From Hylemonella gracilis str. Niagara R (GTDB lineage: Bacteria > Pseudomonadota > Gammaproteobacteria > Burkholderiales > Burkholderiaceae_C): a stretch of 64,000 bases of DNA. Shown piece by piece: positions 29,197 through 38,216 of the stretch. The stretch lies in assembly GCF_000600295.1 (NCBI RefSeq), contig NZ_JEMG01000001.1:1974085-2038084 (forward strand). The letters run 5' to 3'. Within the stretch, counting starts at the first letter, position 1. Each line of letters opens with the position of its first letter. Under the pieces are notes generated by a model, which was given only the letters and a program-made list of their open reading frames with translations, did not search any database and had not been told where the DNA came from. The position numbers and the translations under genes are program-made.

Positions 29197-29242
29197 GAAT
29201 ATATGTTCTATTCTTTTGTTAATCAAGTTTTTCTGTTCTATT
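29197..29242. promoter_or_regulatory. Candidate RpiR-type operator and divergent promoter region
   Basis: The AT-rich livM/rpiR gap has the near-palindrome GAATATATGTTC (29197-29208) and a direct repeat TGTTCTATT at 29204-29212 and 29234-29242, 30 bp apart. The second copy ends 3 bp before the regulator ATG. This is the only non-coding segment between the two divergent operons, so it is the likely control point of the island. Confidence 0.45.
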
Positions 29243-29245
29243 TAC

Positions 29246-30157
29246 ATGACGAGAGCCACCACGTTCGAAGAATTCGCCGACGCAGTGTCCGAGGCCTACG
29301 CGCGCCTGACGAAACAGCAGCAGCAGATCGCCCAGTTCGTGCTGGAGCGCCCGGACGATCTGGCCCTGGGCACCGTGGCCACCGTGGCCGAGGCGGTCGG
29401 GGTGCAGCCATCGGCGCTGATCCGTTTCGCGAACACACTCGGTTTCGCGGGCTTCACCGAGATGCAGCAGTTGTTCCGCGCGCGCTTGCTCGACCGGGTG
29501 GGCAGCTACCGTGACCGCATCGACGTGATCCGCCGTTCCAACGGTTCGGGCGCGCCCGAAGCCGGCGTGCTGCACCAGTTCGTCGTCAGTGGCATGGCCG
29601 ATCTCGGCACGCTGGAAGACAACGTGAACGCGAAAGACCTGGCCGAGGCGGCCCGCCTGATCAGTCGGGCCACGCGTGTGCAGGTGCTGGCGCAGCGGCG
29701 CGCGTTTCCGGTGGCCAGCTATCTGGCCTACGCACTCGCGCAACTGGACATCAAGGCGCAACTGATGGACGGCGTGGGCGGCATGTTGATGGACACCTTG
29801 CGCCAGATGGAGCGTGGTGAACTGCTGCTGGTGACGAGCTTCAAGAACTACTCGCAGGAGGTGGTCCAGGCAGCGGATCAGGCGCGCGCGCGCGGCATCA
29901 CCGTCATCGCCATCACCGACTTCGCGCTCTCGCCACTCAAGCCCCACGCCACGCTGTGTTTCGAGCTGGGGCAGGGGCCGGACGCGGCGTTCCGCTCCCT
30001 GGTCGCACCTCTGTGCCTGGCGCAGGCCTTGGTGGTTGGCACCGGCCATGAGCTGGCCAAGAAGCTACCAGTCTCTCGCAACACCGTGGCATCGAAGGCA
30101 AAGGCGCAGGTGGGGACTTCGGACCCTTCAACGGGAAGGAAAGGAGCGCGAACGTGA
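29246..30157 (+). CDS. RpiR/MurR-family transcriptional regulator
   Basis: A 303-residue sugar-responsive regulator. The N-terminal HTH_6 domain (about 5-80) contains LTKQQQQIAQFVLERPDDLALGTVATVAEAVGVQPSALIRFANTLGFAGF-type sequence. The C-terminal SIS domain (about 130-270) has the phosphosugar-binding region (LLLVTSFKNYSQEVVQAADQARARG). It starts at 29246, and its stop overlaps the IolC start by GTGA. RpiR proteins often control inositol and hexosamine genes. As first gene of the plus operon and divergent from livM, it should sense an intermediate of the island pathway. Confidence 0.92.
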   Translation: MTRATTFEEFADAVSEAYARLTKQQQQIAQFVLERPDDLALGTVATVAEAVGVQPSALIRFANTLGFAGFTEMQQLFRARLLDRVGSYRDRIDVIRRSNGSGAPEAGVLHQFVVSGMADLGTLEDNVNAKDLAEAARLISRATRVQVLAQRRAFPVASYLAYALAQLDIKAQLMDGVGGMLMDTLRQMERGELLLVTSFKNYSQEVVQAADQARARGITVIAITDFALSPLKPHATLCFELGQGPDAAFRSLVAPLCLAQALVVGTGHELAKKLPVSRNTVASKAKAQVGTSDPSTGRKGART

Positions 30158-32175
30158 GCCTGAACCCGCAGCATCCTGACAAGACGCGGTCCTTTGATGT
30201 GCTGTGCCTGGGGCGGGCTGCGGTCGATCTGTATGGTGAGCAGATCGGCGCGCGCCTGGAGGACGTCCAGACCTTCGCGCGTTACCTTGGCGGATCGCCA
30301 GCCAACACAGCCGTGGGGGCGGCCCGGTTGGGACTGCGGGTGGGCATGATCAGCCGCGTGGGCGATGAGCACAACGGCCGTTTTGTACGCGAGTCGCTGC
30401 AGCGGGAAGGTGTGGATGTCTCGCAGCTGGGCATCGACCCGCAGCGACTGACTGCGCTGGTGTTTCTGGGCCTCAAGGACCAGGACACCTTCCCGCTGCT
30501 GTTCTACCGTCGGCATTGCGCCGACATGGGGCTGAGGGCAGAGCACATCGCCCCGGCGTACATCGCGACCGCGCGCGCCTTGCTGATCAGCGGCACCCAC
30601 CTGTCGCACCCGGACACGCGCGAGGCCTGCCTGTGCGCGATGCGCGCCGCGCGGGCGGCGGGCACGCGGGTGGTGCTCGACATCGACTACCGGCCCGTGC
30701 TATGGCGACTGACCTCGCCGGGCCTGGGCGAGCAGCGTTATGTGGCGTCGCAGGCGGTGAGCGGTGAAATCCAGTCCGTGCTGTCCCTGTGCGATCTGGT
30801 GGTAGGCACGGAGGAGGAGGTCCACATCGCGGGTGGCACCGAAGACACGGTGGCGGCGCTGCGCAGAATCCGCGAGGTCTCGCCGGCCCTGATCGTGATG
30901 AAGCGAGGCCCCATGGGTTGTCTGGCCTTCCCTGGCGCGATTGCCGACGAGCTGGAACAGGGCGTGCAGGGCCCTGGTTTTCCGGTGGAGGTCTTTAACG
31001 TGCTCGGCGCGGGCGATGCCTTCATGGCCGGGCTGCTGCGCGGCTGGGTCCGGGACGAACCCCTAAGCGACGCATTGCGCTACGCCAACGCCTGTGGCGC
31101 CCTCGTGGTGTCTCGCCACGGTTGCGCGCCTGCCATGCCGAGCTGGGTCGAGCTGAACCACTTTCTCACGCAGGGCTCGCGCCACCTGCGCCTGCGCGAG
31201 GACCCGGTGCTGGAGCATCTGCATCGCAGCAGCACCCGCGCGGCGGTGCCTCCGTTTCTGGCCATTCTGGCTTTCGACCACCGCGCACAACTGGAAGAGC
31301 TGGCGGCCCGTTTCGGCGCGTCGGTGGAGCGCATCGCGCGGTTCAAGCAACTGGTGGCCCAGGCGGCCGAGCAGGGGTATGCGCTTGAAAAAACCGGGCA
31401 GATGTCCAGTGGCCTGAACGGTGCCGCCGCACTGCCGGGGCCGGGTGTCATCGTGGACGGCCGATACGGCGCTTCGGTGCTCAACCGTCTCACGGGTACG
31501 GGCGTCTGGATCGGCCGTCCGGTCGAGCGACCCGGCTCCCGGCCCCTGGTTTTCGAGGACGGTGAGCAACTGGGCCTGGCCTTGAGAAGCTGGCCCGCGG
31601 AGCAGGTGGTGAAGTGCCTGCTCTCGCACCACCCGGACGACGACGCCGGCCTGGCGCGGCAGCAGATCGCCACCGTGCAGTTGCTGGCGCAGGCCTGCCA
31701 TGGCACCGGGCATGAGCTGCTGCTGGAGCTGATCCCACCGCGCGATCTGCCGGGGGGCAGCGACACGGTGGCGCGTGGTGTGCAGCAGATCTATGACGCC
31801 GGCGTGCGGCCGGACTGGTGGAAGTTGCCACCGCCGGACAGCAAGGGCTGGGCCCTGTTGACCGACACCATCACGCGCCACGACCCGTTCTGCCGCGGCG
31901 TGCTGCTGCTCGGACTGGAAGCGAGCGAAGAGCAGCTCTGGCTCGGCTTCCGGGCCGCGGCCGGCCAGCCGCTGTGCAAGGGCTTCGCGGTGGGGCGGAC
32001 CTTGTTCGCCGAGGCCGCCGCCGCGTGGTTTGCCGGTGAACTGGACGACGCTGCTGTCGTCGCCGAGGTGGCCACGCGTTACCGGCGATTGATCCGGCTC
32101 TGGCAGGACAGCCAGGAAGCCGCAATGCAGGCGCCCGGGACATTGCAGACCGCTACACAGGAGACAAGACCATGA
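30154..32175 (+). CDS. iolC: 5-dehydro-2-deoxygluconokinase fused to a DUF2090 aldolase-like domain
   Basis: A 673-residue fusion. The PfkB kinase (about 12-330) has LGGSPANTAVGAARLG and the catalytic Asp region NVLGAGDAFMAGLL. The DUF2090 domain (about 350-650) has ILAFDHRAQL and WWKLPPP and resembles a class I aldolase. In proteobacterial inositol operons this fusion phosphorylates 2-deoxy-5-keto-gluconate and is thought to cleave the product to DHAP and malonate semialdehyde. It starts with GTG at 30154, overlapping rpiR. No iolA, iolB or iolD is seen in the window, so the fusion may act on an analogous deoxyketo-sugar acid here. Confidence 0.88.
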   Translation: MSLNPQHPDKTRSFDVLCLGRAAVDLYGEQIGARLEDVQTFARYLGGSPANTAVGAARLGLRVGMISRVGDEHNGRFVRESLQREGVDVSQLGIDPQRLTALVFLGLKDQDTFPLLFYRRHCADMGLRAEHIAPAYIATARALLISGTHLSHPDTREACLCAMRAARAAGTRVVLDIDYRPVLWRLTSPGLGEQRYVASQAVSGEIQSVLSLCDLVVGTEEEVHIAGGTEDTVAALRRIREVSPALIVMKRGPMGCLAFPGAIADELEQGVQGPGFPVEVFNVLGAGDAFMAGLLRGWVRDEPLSDALRYANACGALVVSRHGCAPAMPSWVELNHFLTQGSRHLRLREDPVLEHLHRSSTRAAVPPFLAILAFDHRAQLEELAARFGASVERIARFKQLVAQAAEQGYALEKTGQMSSGLNGAAALPGPGVIVDGRYGASVLNRLTGTGVWIGRPVERPGSRPLVFEDGEQLGLALRSWPAEQVVKCLLSHHPDDDAGLARQQIATVQLLAQACHGTGHELLLELIPPRDLPGGSDTVARGVQQIYDAGVRPDWWKLPPPDSKGWALLTDTITRHDPFCRGVLLLGLEASEEQLWLGFRAAAGQPLCKGFAVGRTLFAEAAAAWFAGELDDAAVVAEVATRYRRLIRLWQDSQEAAMQAPGTLQTATQETRP

Positions 32176-33086
32176 GCACAACGATCGGATTCATCGGGCT
32201 GGGCATGATGGGGCACGGCATGGCCAAGAACCTGCTCAAAAAGGGCTATGGCCTGCGTTTCATGGCGCATCGCTCACGCGACAACCTGGACGACCTGCTT
32301 GCAGCCGGCGCGGTCGAGGTCGGTAGCCGCGCGGAGCTGGCGCGCGGCGCCAGCGCGGTCATCGTGTGCGTGACGGGTTCGCCGCAGGTCGAGCAGATCG
32401 TGTTGGGCGACGGCGGTCTGCTGGCCGCGGCCGAGCCGGGGCTGATGGTCATCGACTGCTCCACCGCCGAGCCAGCGTCGACCGCGCGCCTGCGTGAAGC
32501 CTTTGCGCAGCGCGGTGCCATCTACATCGACGCGCCGCTGGCCCGCACGCCCAAGGAGGCGGAGGAGGGACGACTGAACACCATGGTGGGCGCGTTTCCC
32601 GCGGATTTCGAGAAGGTGCGTCCCATCCTGTCCGCCTTCTGCGAAAACGTGATCCACGTCGGGCCGCCCGGTCACGGGCATGTGCTCAAGCTGATCAACA
32701 ACATGCTGGCCATGACCACGGCCGCCGCCATTGCGGAAGCCATGGCCACGGCGGCCAAGTCGGGCCTGTCCCTACAGAAGCTGTTCGACGTGGTGTCCGC
32801 CGGGGGCGTGAACTCGGGCATCTTCCAGATGATGGTGGGCAAGGCCCTGCAGGGCGACCTGGGTGGCCTGAAGTTCGCCATCGCCAACGGCCAGAAAGAC
32901 CTGCGTTATTACACGCACCTCACGGAGACGCTGCCCACCACGAGTTTTCTGGCCGAGGCGGCGCACCAGAGCTTCGTGCAGGCGAGCAATCTTGGCCTGG
33001 GCGAGCAGTTCATCGCCTCGCTGCTCGTGGCCCAGGAAAAGCTCAACGGCGTCACCATCGTGAACACCCCATCCAAGCGTTCCTAA
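32172..33086 (+). CDS. NAD(P)-dependent beta-hydroxyacid dehydrogenase (HIBADH/GarR family)
   Basis: A 304-residue dehydrogenase with the Rossmann motif GFIGLGMMGHGMA, the substrate-binding DAPLARTPKEAEEG, and the catalytic Lys in GHVLKLINNML. The family oxidises 3-hydroxyisobutyrate, tartronate semialdehyde or related acids. Its ATG overlaps the iolC stop (ATGA at 32172-32175), giving tight coupling. Removal or reduction of a three-carbon semialdehyde from the IolC-type aldol cleavage would fit, but the substrate is inferred. Confidence 0.9.
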   Translation: MSTTIGFIGLGMMGHGMAKNLLKKGYGLRFMAHRSRDNLDDLLAAGAVEVGSRAELARGASAVIVCVTGSPQVEQIVLGDGGLLAAAEPGLMVIDCSTAEPASTARLREAFAQRGAIYIDAPLARTPKEAEEGRLNTMVGAFPADFEKVRPILSAFCENVIHVGPPGHGHVLKLINNMLAMTTAAAIAEAMATAAKSGLSLQKLFDVVSAGGVNSGIFQMMVGKALQGDLGGLKFAIANGQKDLRYYTHLTETLPTTSFLAEAAHQSFVQASNLGLGEQFIASLLVAQEKLNGVTIVNTPSKRS

Positions 33087-33142
33087 GGCGCAAGGCGGCG
33101 ACAGACCGCTTTCGTTCATCCCACCAACCCCGGAGACAAACC

Positions 33143-34468
33143 ATGGACAAGCTCAAGACAGACGAGACCCCTCACGTTTCTAGCAACCCTCAGCGCCGTC
33201 GTTTCCTCGCGGCATCGGCCGCCAGCGCGGCGGGCATCGGTGGCTTCTTCGGTCCCTGGGCCCACAACCGCGTCTGGGCCCAGAGCGCCCAGGCCAAGCC
33301 CCTGGTGATCGGCCTGACCATGGACGCCTCCGGCCAGTACGCGGCCAGCGGCGGCATGGAGCGGCTCGGCGCCATGATGGCGATCCGTGAGTTCAACGAC
33401 AAAGGTGGCCTGTTGGGTCGCCCGATCGAGGCCATCCACATGGACACCGAGACGACGCCGGCCACCGGCTCGCGGGTGGCCGAGCGCATGATCAACCGCA
33501 ACGACGCGGCCTTTCTGATTGGTGCCGTGCACTCGGGCGTGGCCAACGCGATTTCCCAGGTGGCGCAGAAGTACGGCTGCATCTTCCTCAACACCAACTC
33601 CAGCTCGCCCACCGAGTCCGGCAAGGACTGCCACCGCGTCAAGTTCGTGTGGGATGGCAACGGCACCAACTTCGCGCAGGCCACGGTGCGCAACGCCATT
33701 CGCACCGGCGGCAAGGACTGGGTGTTGATGACCAATGACTACGTTTGGGGGCACAACACCTCCAAGGCCACGCGCACGCTGATCGAGGCCAACGGCGGGC
33801 GCGTCATCGAAGAACTGCTGATCCCGCAGAACACGCGCGATTTTTCCTCCTACCTGCTCAAGCTGCAGCAGCTCAAGCCCCAGGTGGTGGCCACGGCCGT
33901 TGGCGGTGACGACATCAAGGCCTTGCGCCAGCAGGTTGTGCAACTGGGCTTGCAGAAGCGGGCCGCATGGATCAACAACCAGCAGGACTGGCCCGATGTC
34001 TATGGCCTGGGTCCGGAATCGATCTTCGGCGTGTTCGGCACCACCTGGTACTACCGGCTCGATCTGCCGGGCGTCAAGGAGTTCGTTGCGGCTTACCAGA
34101 AGCAGTTCCCCGGCATGGCGATCGCGGTACCCGGCAATGTGTTTTACAACGGCTACATGGCCACGCGTGAGTTGCTGCGCTGCGTGCAGGAGGCCGGCAC
34201 GACCCAGAACATATCGGTGATCAAGAAACTCGAAGGCCGCAAGATGAGCGCGCGCGACCGCATGCAGCATTACGACGCCTGGATCGACCCGGTGACGCAC
34301 CAGGTCCAGCAGACGATCTACCTCGCGTCCTACAACGACACGCCGGCGGAGAAGAACGACATCTACAAGATCCTCACCCAGAGCGAGCCGAAAGATGTCA
34401 TCGATCCCGCTGCCGTGGGGAGCTGCAAGCTGGAGTCGTACGAGGCGACCCCCAGCTACGAGCGCTGA
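33143..34468 (+). CDS. LIV-type ABC transporter substrate-binding protein
   Basis: A 441-residue periplasmic binding protein. The leader has the twin-arginine motif RRRFLAASAA and a cleavage-like VWAQ. The mature protein has IGLTMDASGQYAASGGMERLGAMMAIREFNDKGG-type LivK/periplasmic-binding-protein type 1 sequence. Tat export suggests folding before export. Its permeases are LivH-like (next gene) and LivM-like (across the divergent promoter). Given IolC in the same operon, a sugar- or cyclitol-like ligand is more likely than an amino acid. Confidence 0.9.
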   Translation: MDKLKTDETPHVSSNPQRRRFLAASAASAAGIGGFFGPWAHNRVWAQSAQAKPLVIGLTMDASGQYAASGGMERLGAMMAIREFNDKGGLLGRPIEAIHMDTETTPATGSRVAERMINRNDAAFLIGAVHSGVANAISQVAQKYGCIFLNTNSSSPTESGKDCHRVKFVWDGNGTNFAQATVRNAIRTGGKDWVLMTNDYVWGHNTSKATRTLIEANGGRVIEELLIPQNTRDFSSYLLKLQQLKPQVVATAVGGDDIKALRQQVVQLGLQKRAAWINNQQDWPDVYGLGPESIFGVFGTTWYYRLDLPGVKEFVAAYQKQFPGMAIAVPGNVFYNGYMATRELLRCVQEAGTTQNISVIKKLEGRKMSARDRMQHYDAWIDPVTHQVQQTIYLASYNDTPAEKNDIYKILTQSEPKDVIDPAAVGSCKLESYEATPSYER

Positions 34469-34489
34469 ACGGTACAGGGTCCTCTCCCC

Positions 34490-35413
34490 ATGCTCGCCAA
34501 TCTGTTGCCGCACCTGATCAACGGCATTACCCTGGGCCTGTTGTTCGCGCTGATCGCGCTGGGCTTCATGCTGATCGTCGGTGTGATGGAGACCATCAAC
34601 CTGGCGCACGGCTCGCTCTTCGCGCTGGGCATGTACGCGGCCCTGTTCGTGATGACACCGCGCCTGGGTTGGTTTCCCGGAGTGCAGGAGGCCTACATGG
34701 CACTGCCGGTAGGGACGCGCTACGCCATCGCGCTCTTCCTGGCGCCGCTGTTGGTGGGCCTGTTCGGCCTCTTGTTGGAGGCCTGCCTGCGCCGCACCTA
34801 CGGGCTCGACCCGCTGTACGGCCTGCTGCTGACCTTCGGTGCTGCCCTGGTGATCGAGGAGGCGATCCGGGTGGTGTGGGGGTCGAACGAGCAGCAGTTG
34901 CCGTTGCCGGCGGCGATCTCGGGCGCCTTCCTGTTCGGTGATTTGGTCTATTCGACCTACCGCTTCTACGCCTGCGGTTTTGCCATCGCGGCCATCGCCG
35001 GCCTCTGGCTCTTTCTGGAGAAGACGCCCTATGGCGCCATCATCAAGGCCGGGGCCCACGACAGCGAGATGGTGCGCGCGCTGGGCATCAACCTGGGCCG
35101 GCTGCGCTCGGCGGTGTTCGCGCTGGGTGTGGCGCTGGCGGCGCTGGCCGGCGTGGTCATGGCGCCCATCTGGGGTATCCGGCCGCAGGTGGGCGTGGAC
35201 GCGGTGGTGCCGGCCTTTCTGGTGATCGTGTTGGGCGGCGTAGGATCGTTGTGGGGCGCCGTGACGGCGGGGCTGATGGTCGGGCTGGTGGTGGGTTTGA
35301 CCGGGGCCTTCGCCTCGGAATGGTCGCTGATGTCGATGTACATCCTGTTCATCGCCGTGGTGACTTTCCGTGCCCGTGGGCTGTTCGGCCGCAAAAGTAT
35401 TCTGGATACCTGA
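34490..35413 (+). CDS. LIV-type ABC transporter permease (LivH-like)
   Basis: A 307-residue membrane protein with about 8 hydrophobic segments. It has NGITLGLLFALIALGFMLIVGVMETINLAHGS at the N-terminus, the coupling helix (GAIIKAGAHDSEMVRALGINLGRLR), and the GGVGSLWGAVTAGL loop typical of LivH. It follows the binding-protein gene by 21 bp, and its TGA shares one base with the start of the next gene (TGATG). It completes the importer with LivM, LivG and LivF, which are encoded on the opposite strand 5 kb away. Confidence 0.93.
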   Translation: MLANLLPHLINGITLGLLFALIALGFMLIVGVMETINLAHGSLFALGMYAALFVMTPRLGWFPGVQEAYMALPVGTRYAIALFLAPLLVGLFGLLLEACLRRTYGLDPLYGLLLTFGAALVIEEAIRVVWGSNEQQLPLPAAISGAFLFGDLVYSTYRFYACGFAIAAIAGLWLFLEKTPYGAIIKAGAHDSEMVRALGINLGRLRSAVFALGVALAALAGVVMAPIWGIRPQVGVDAVVPAFLVIVLGGVGSLWGAVTAGLMVGLVVGLTGAFASEWSLMSMYILFIAVVTFRARGLFGRKSILDT

Positions 35414-36159
35414 TGGACAAGACCTTGAATGGCAAAGTGGCGGTGGTGACTGGCGCGGGCGGCACCATGGGCCGGGCCGTGGTGGACGCGCTGGTGGCGC
35501 AGGGCTGCCGCGTCGCCATGGTCGATGTGCAGGCCGCGGCCATGGAACCGGCGTTCGCCCGCCATGGCGCCCAGGTGGGTGTGCAGGTGTGCGACATACG
35601 CTCCCTGGCCGAGGTGCAGCAGACCCACCAGGCCATCGTGCAAGCTTGGGGGCCGGTGGACATCCTGGTCAACAACGCCGGGGTTCTGTCCAACCACAAG
35701 GTGGAGGCCACGACCGAGTCCGAGTGGCGCGGCGTGCTGGCGGTCAACCTGGACGGGGCGCTGTTCTGGTCGCAATGCGTCACGCCCGCGATGAAGGCGC
35801 GCCGCTGGGGGCGCATCATCAACACCGGCTCACTGGCCAGCAAGACCGGCGGGCTCACGGCGGGCACGGCCTATTCCGTGTCCAAGGGCGCCATCAGTGC
35901 CTTGACCTTTTCATTGGCGCGCGAACTCGCCGCCTTTGGCGTGACGGCCAATGCGATCGCGCCGGCTTACGTCCGCACGCCCATGGTGACCGAGCAGCTC
36001 AGTGAAGCCCAGCGTCAGGTCTTACTGCAGCAGATCCCGGTGGGGCGCTTCTGCGAGCCCGAGGAATTCGCCCACGTGGTCACCTTCCTGGCCTCTCCCC
36101 TGTCGGGCTTCATCACCGGCGAGATCATCGATCTCAATGGTGGTCTGCACATGGACTGA
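35413..36159 (+). CDS. SDR-family oxidoreductase
   Basis: A 248-residue classical short-chain dehydrogenase. The cofactor loop is TGAGGTMGRAV, with NNAG, the Ser in NTGSLASKTGG and Tyr-Lys in AYSVSKG; the C-terminus has GEIIDLNGGLHMD. The start at 35413 overlaps the LivH stop by one base, so a much longer upstream frame is rejected. It resembles 3-oxoacyl-ACP-reductase-like sugar and polyol dehydrogenases. As part of the RpiR operon it probably oxidises the imported substrate or a keto intermediate. Confidence 0.9.
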   Translation: MDKTLNGKVAVVTGAGGTMGRAVVDALVAQGCRVAMVDVQAAAMEPAFARHGAQVGVQVCDIRSLAEVQQTHQAIVQAWGPVDILVNNAGVLSNHKVEATTESEWRGVLAVNLDGALFWSQCVTPAMKARRWGRIINTGSLASKTGGLTAGTAYSVSKGAISALTFSLARELAAFGVTANAIAPAYVRTPMVTEQLSEAQRQVLLQQIPVGRFCEPEEFAHVVTFLASPLSGFITGEIIDLNGGLHMD

Positions 36160-36162
36160 GCG

Positions 36163-36966
36163 ATGGCGCCTGCTGGTACTGACAACACCCTCGCGCCCCT
36201 GGCCGGCCAGGTGGCCTTTGTGCCTGGCGGCTACGGTGACATCGGCACCGCAGTCGCTTGGGGCTTGGCCGCCGCCGGTGCACGCGTGGCCGTCGCCGGG
36301 CGTGACCCGACCAAGGCCGAAGCCCTGGCCGCGGCACTGAGGGCGCGTGGCCATGAGGCACTGGGCCTGGTGCTCGACGCGCACCATGTGGCCGATATCC
36401 GGCGCTCGGTGGATGCGGTGGCCCGGCATTTTGGCCACCTTGATCTGCTGGTCAACTGCGTGGGCATCCAGCGTGAAGAGCGTTTGTCCGAGGTCAGCGA
36501 AGAGGCTTTCGACGAAGTCATCCAGGTCAACCTCAAGGCCGCGATGTTCCTGGCCCAGAGCGCGGCGGTGCACCAGATCGCGGCCGTGCGGGCCGGCCGG
36601 GCACCGGGCCGCCAGGTCCACCTGCTCTCGGTGCGCGCCCAGCTGGGCTTGCGCGACCGGGGGTATTCGGCCTATTGCGCGAGCAAGGGGGCGATGGTCA
36701 TGCTGATCAAGCAGCATGCGGTGGAGCTGTGCGCGCACGGCATCACCGTTAACGGTGTGGCGCCCACCGTGGTGCGAGGCGAGATGGCGCGCCACTGGCT
36801 GGAGAACCCGACCGTGCGGGCGCAGGTGCTGCAAAGGATTCCGCTGGGTCGCGTGGCCGAGCCCGAGGATGTGGTGGCGCCGGTGCTGTTTCTGTGCAGC
36901 CCGGGAGCGGCCTTCGTGACGGGCCAGGTGATCTACGTGGATGGTGGCCTCACGGCCACGCAGTAG
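36163..36966 (+). CDS. SDR-family oxidoreductase, gluconate-5-dehydrogenase-like
   Basis: A 267-residue SDR. The glycine motif PGGYGDIGTAVA is slightly unusual (FVPGGYGDIG). NCVGIQREE replaces the common NNAG, and the catalytic Ser and Tyr-x3-Lys are LLSVRAQLG and YSAYCASKG. The C-terminus is GQVIYVDGGLTATQ. Sequence style is closest to IdnO/gluconate 5-dehydrogenase and related polyol enzymes. It is the last gene of the plus-strand operon, 3 bp after the first SDR. A small minus-strand gene converges 27 bp downstream. Confidence 0.88.
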   Translation: MAPAGTDNTLAPLAGQVAFVPGGYGDIGTAVAWGLAAAGARVAVAGRDPTKAEALAAALRARGHEALGLVLDAHHVADIRRSVDAVARHFGHLDLLVNCVGIQREERLSEVSEEAFDEVIQVNLKAAMFLAQSAAVHQIAAVRAGRAPGRQVHLLSVRAQLGLRDRGYSAYCASKGAMVMLIKQHAVELCAHGITVNGVAPTVVRGEMARHWLENPTVRAQVLQRIPLGRVAEPEDVVAPVLFLCSPGAAFVTGQVIYVDGGLTATQ

Positions 36967-36993
36967 CGCGGTATTTCGCGCGTTCTTGTGCCC

Positions 36994-37221
36994 TCAGGGC
37001 GAGCGGTGCAGGCGCGGCGCGTTCAAGAGGGCCATGTTCTCCTCGATCGCCAGATCGAGCTCGCGCCAGCGGCCCCGCAGCCCGGCCTTGTCGAGTTCGG
37101 ACTGCAGCTGGCGCAGGTCTTTGACGCTCGGCGCGACCTTGATCTGCGCAACGGCTGCGGCCACGTTGCCGGTCTTGATGACGGCCAGCATCTTGCCGGG
37201 CCATTCGCTCTGTTTTGCCAT
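36994..37221 (-). CDS. Small conserved-looking hypothetical protein (75 residues)
   Basis: The frame from the ATG at 37221 gives MAKQSEWPGKMLAVIKTGNV and then a mostly helical, charged chain (LRQLQSELDKAGLRGRWRELDLAIEENMALLN). No signal peptide or membrane segment. It follows the TIM-barrel gene by about 60 bp and is probably the last gene of the TetR-controlled operon. I do not recognise a domain. Confidence 0.6.
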   Translation of the reverse strand: MAKQSEWPGKMLAVIKTGNVAAAVAQIKVAPSVKDLRQLQSELDKAGLRGRWRELDLAIEENMALLNAPRLHRSP

Positions 37222-37282
37222 GGTGGATTTCTGGAAGAAGCCCACACTGTAGCGGCTCCAGCGGCGTGATCGCGCGGCGCGC

Positions 37283-38206
37283 TCAGACCACGCCGCGGTG
37301 GCGTTCGATGCAGGTGGCCAGTGTTTCCTCGCCGGGGCGTAACCACCAGTCCAGCGTGGAGAAAATTTCTACCTCGCTGTAGCCGGCGTAACCCGCAGTT
37401 TCGACCCAACTGCGCAGCTTGCGCAGTTCCACCACGCCGTCGCCCATCATGCCGCGGTCGTTGAGCAGGTCGCGCGTGGGCACGAGCCAGTCGCAGACGT
37501 GGTAGGCCAGTAGGCGCGAGGCCGAACCTTGGCCCGCACGCACGATCTGCTGCTGCAGCTTCGGGTCCCACCAACAGTGATAGACATCGAGCGCGACGCC
37601 CAAGGCGGCTGATGCACCGGCCAACTGTCCTCGGCCATACTCGCCGGTCGGCAGCGGGTCCAGTTCATCGCACAGGTCCAGCGCCTGCTCCAGCGTGTTG
37701 ATGCAGGCACGTTCGGCGGCCTGCATGGGGTGCAGCGGTTCGATCGCCAGGGGCATGCCGACCGCGCGTGCGTACTCGAGCGAGGCCGCGATGCCGTCAC
37801 GCACCTCGCCGCGCGCGCGGGCGATGTCCTTGTAGGCCGGTTGGCCCTGCAGGGCACCGGGAAGGGCGCCGACAACCAGTACCAGGCAGGGTGCGTTGAG
37901 TGTCTTGGCTTCGTCGATGGCGCGGCGGTTGTCGTCCAGAGCGGCGCGCAGGCCAGCCGCATCGGCAGCAGGGAAAAACCCACCCCGGCAGTAGCCCGAG
38001 AGTTCGATGCCCAGAGCCTTGAGTTGCCGGGCCACTTGGTCGATGCCCACCGCGGCCACCTGGTCGCGCCAGGGGCTGATGGCGCGCACGCCGCGCGCGG
38101 CGCATTGGTCGATGATGAGATCGAGGGGCACTTCCGCGCCCTGCTGGCGGCGCAGGGTGGCGGTGTTGATCGAGAGCCAGCGGTGATCCTGCGAGAAATC
38201 GCGCAT
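37283..38206 (-). CDS. Sugar phosphate isomerase/epimerase family TIM-barrel protein (IolE/IolI-like)
   Basis: A 307-residue xylose-isomerase-like (AP_endonuc_2) barrel. The four metal-ligand positions can be seen as Glu in AIEPLHP, Asp in LDVYHCWWD, His in YHVCDW and Glu in SEVEIFS. This superfamily includes 2-keto-myo-inositol dehydratase IolE, IolI and 3-keto-sugar isomerases. The start at 38206 lies 10 bp from the DUF993 stop; an in-frame ATG at 38233 would overlap it. Operon context with Gfo/Idh/MocA and DUF993 suggests it acts on the ketose made by the dehydrogenase. Confidence 0.85.
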   Translation of the reverse strand: MRDFSQDHRWLSINTATLRRQQGAEVPLDLIIDQCAARGVRAISPWRDQVAAVGIDQVARQLKALGIELSGYCRGGFFPAADAAGLRAALDDNRRAIDEAKTLNAPCLVLVVGALPGALQGQPAYKDIARARGEVRDGIAASLEYARAVGMPLAIEPLHPMQAAERACINTLEQALDLCDELDPLPTGEYGRGQLAGASAALGVALDVYHCWWDPKLQQQIVRAGQGSASRLLAYHVCDWLVPTRDLLNDRGMMGDGVVELRKLRSWVETAGYAGYSEVEIFSTLDWWLRPGEETLATCIERHRGVV

Positions 38207-38216
38207 GGTCAGCCGT

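Noticed and set aside
30154..32175. Calling the island a standard myo-inositol operon
   Set aside because: IolC alone is not enough: no iolA, iolB or iolD homologue is seen in the window and the transporter is LIV-type.
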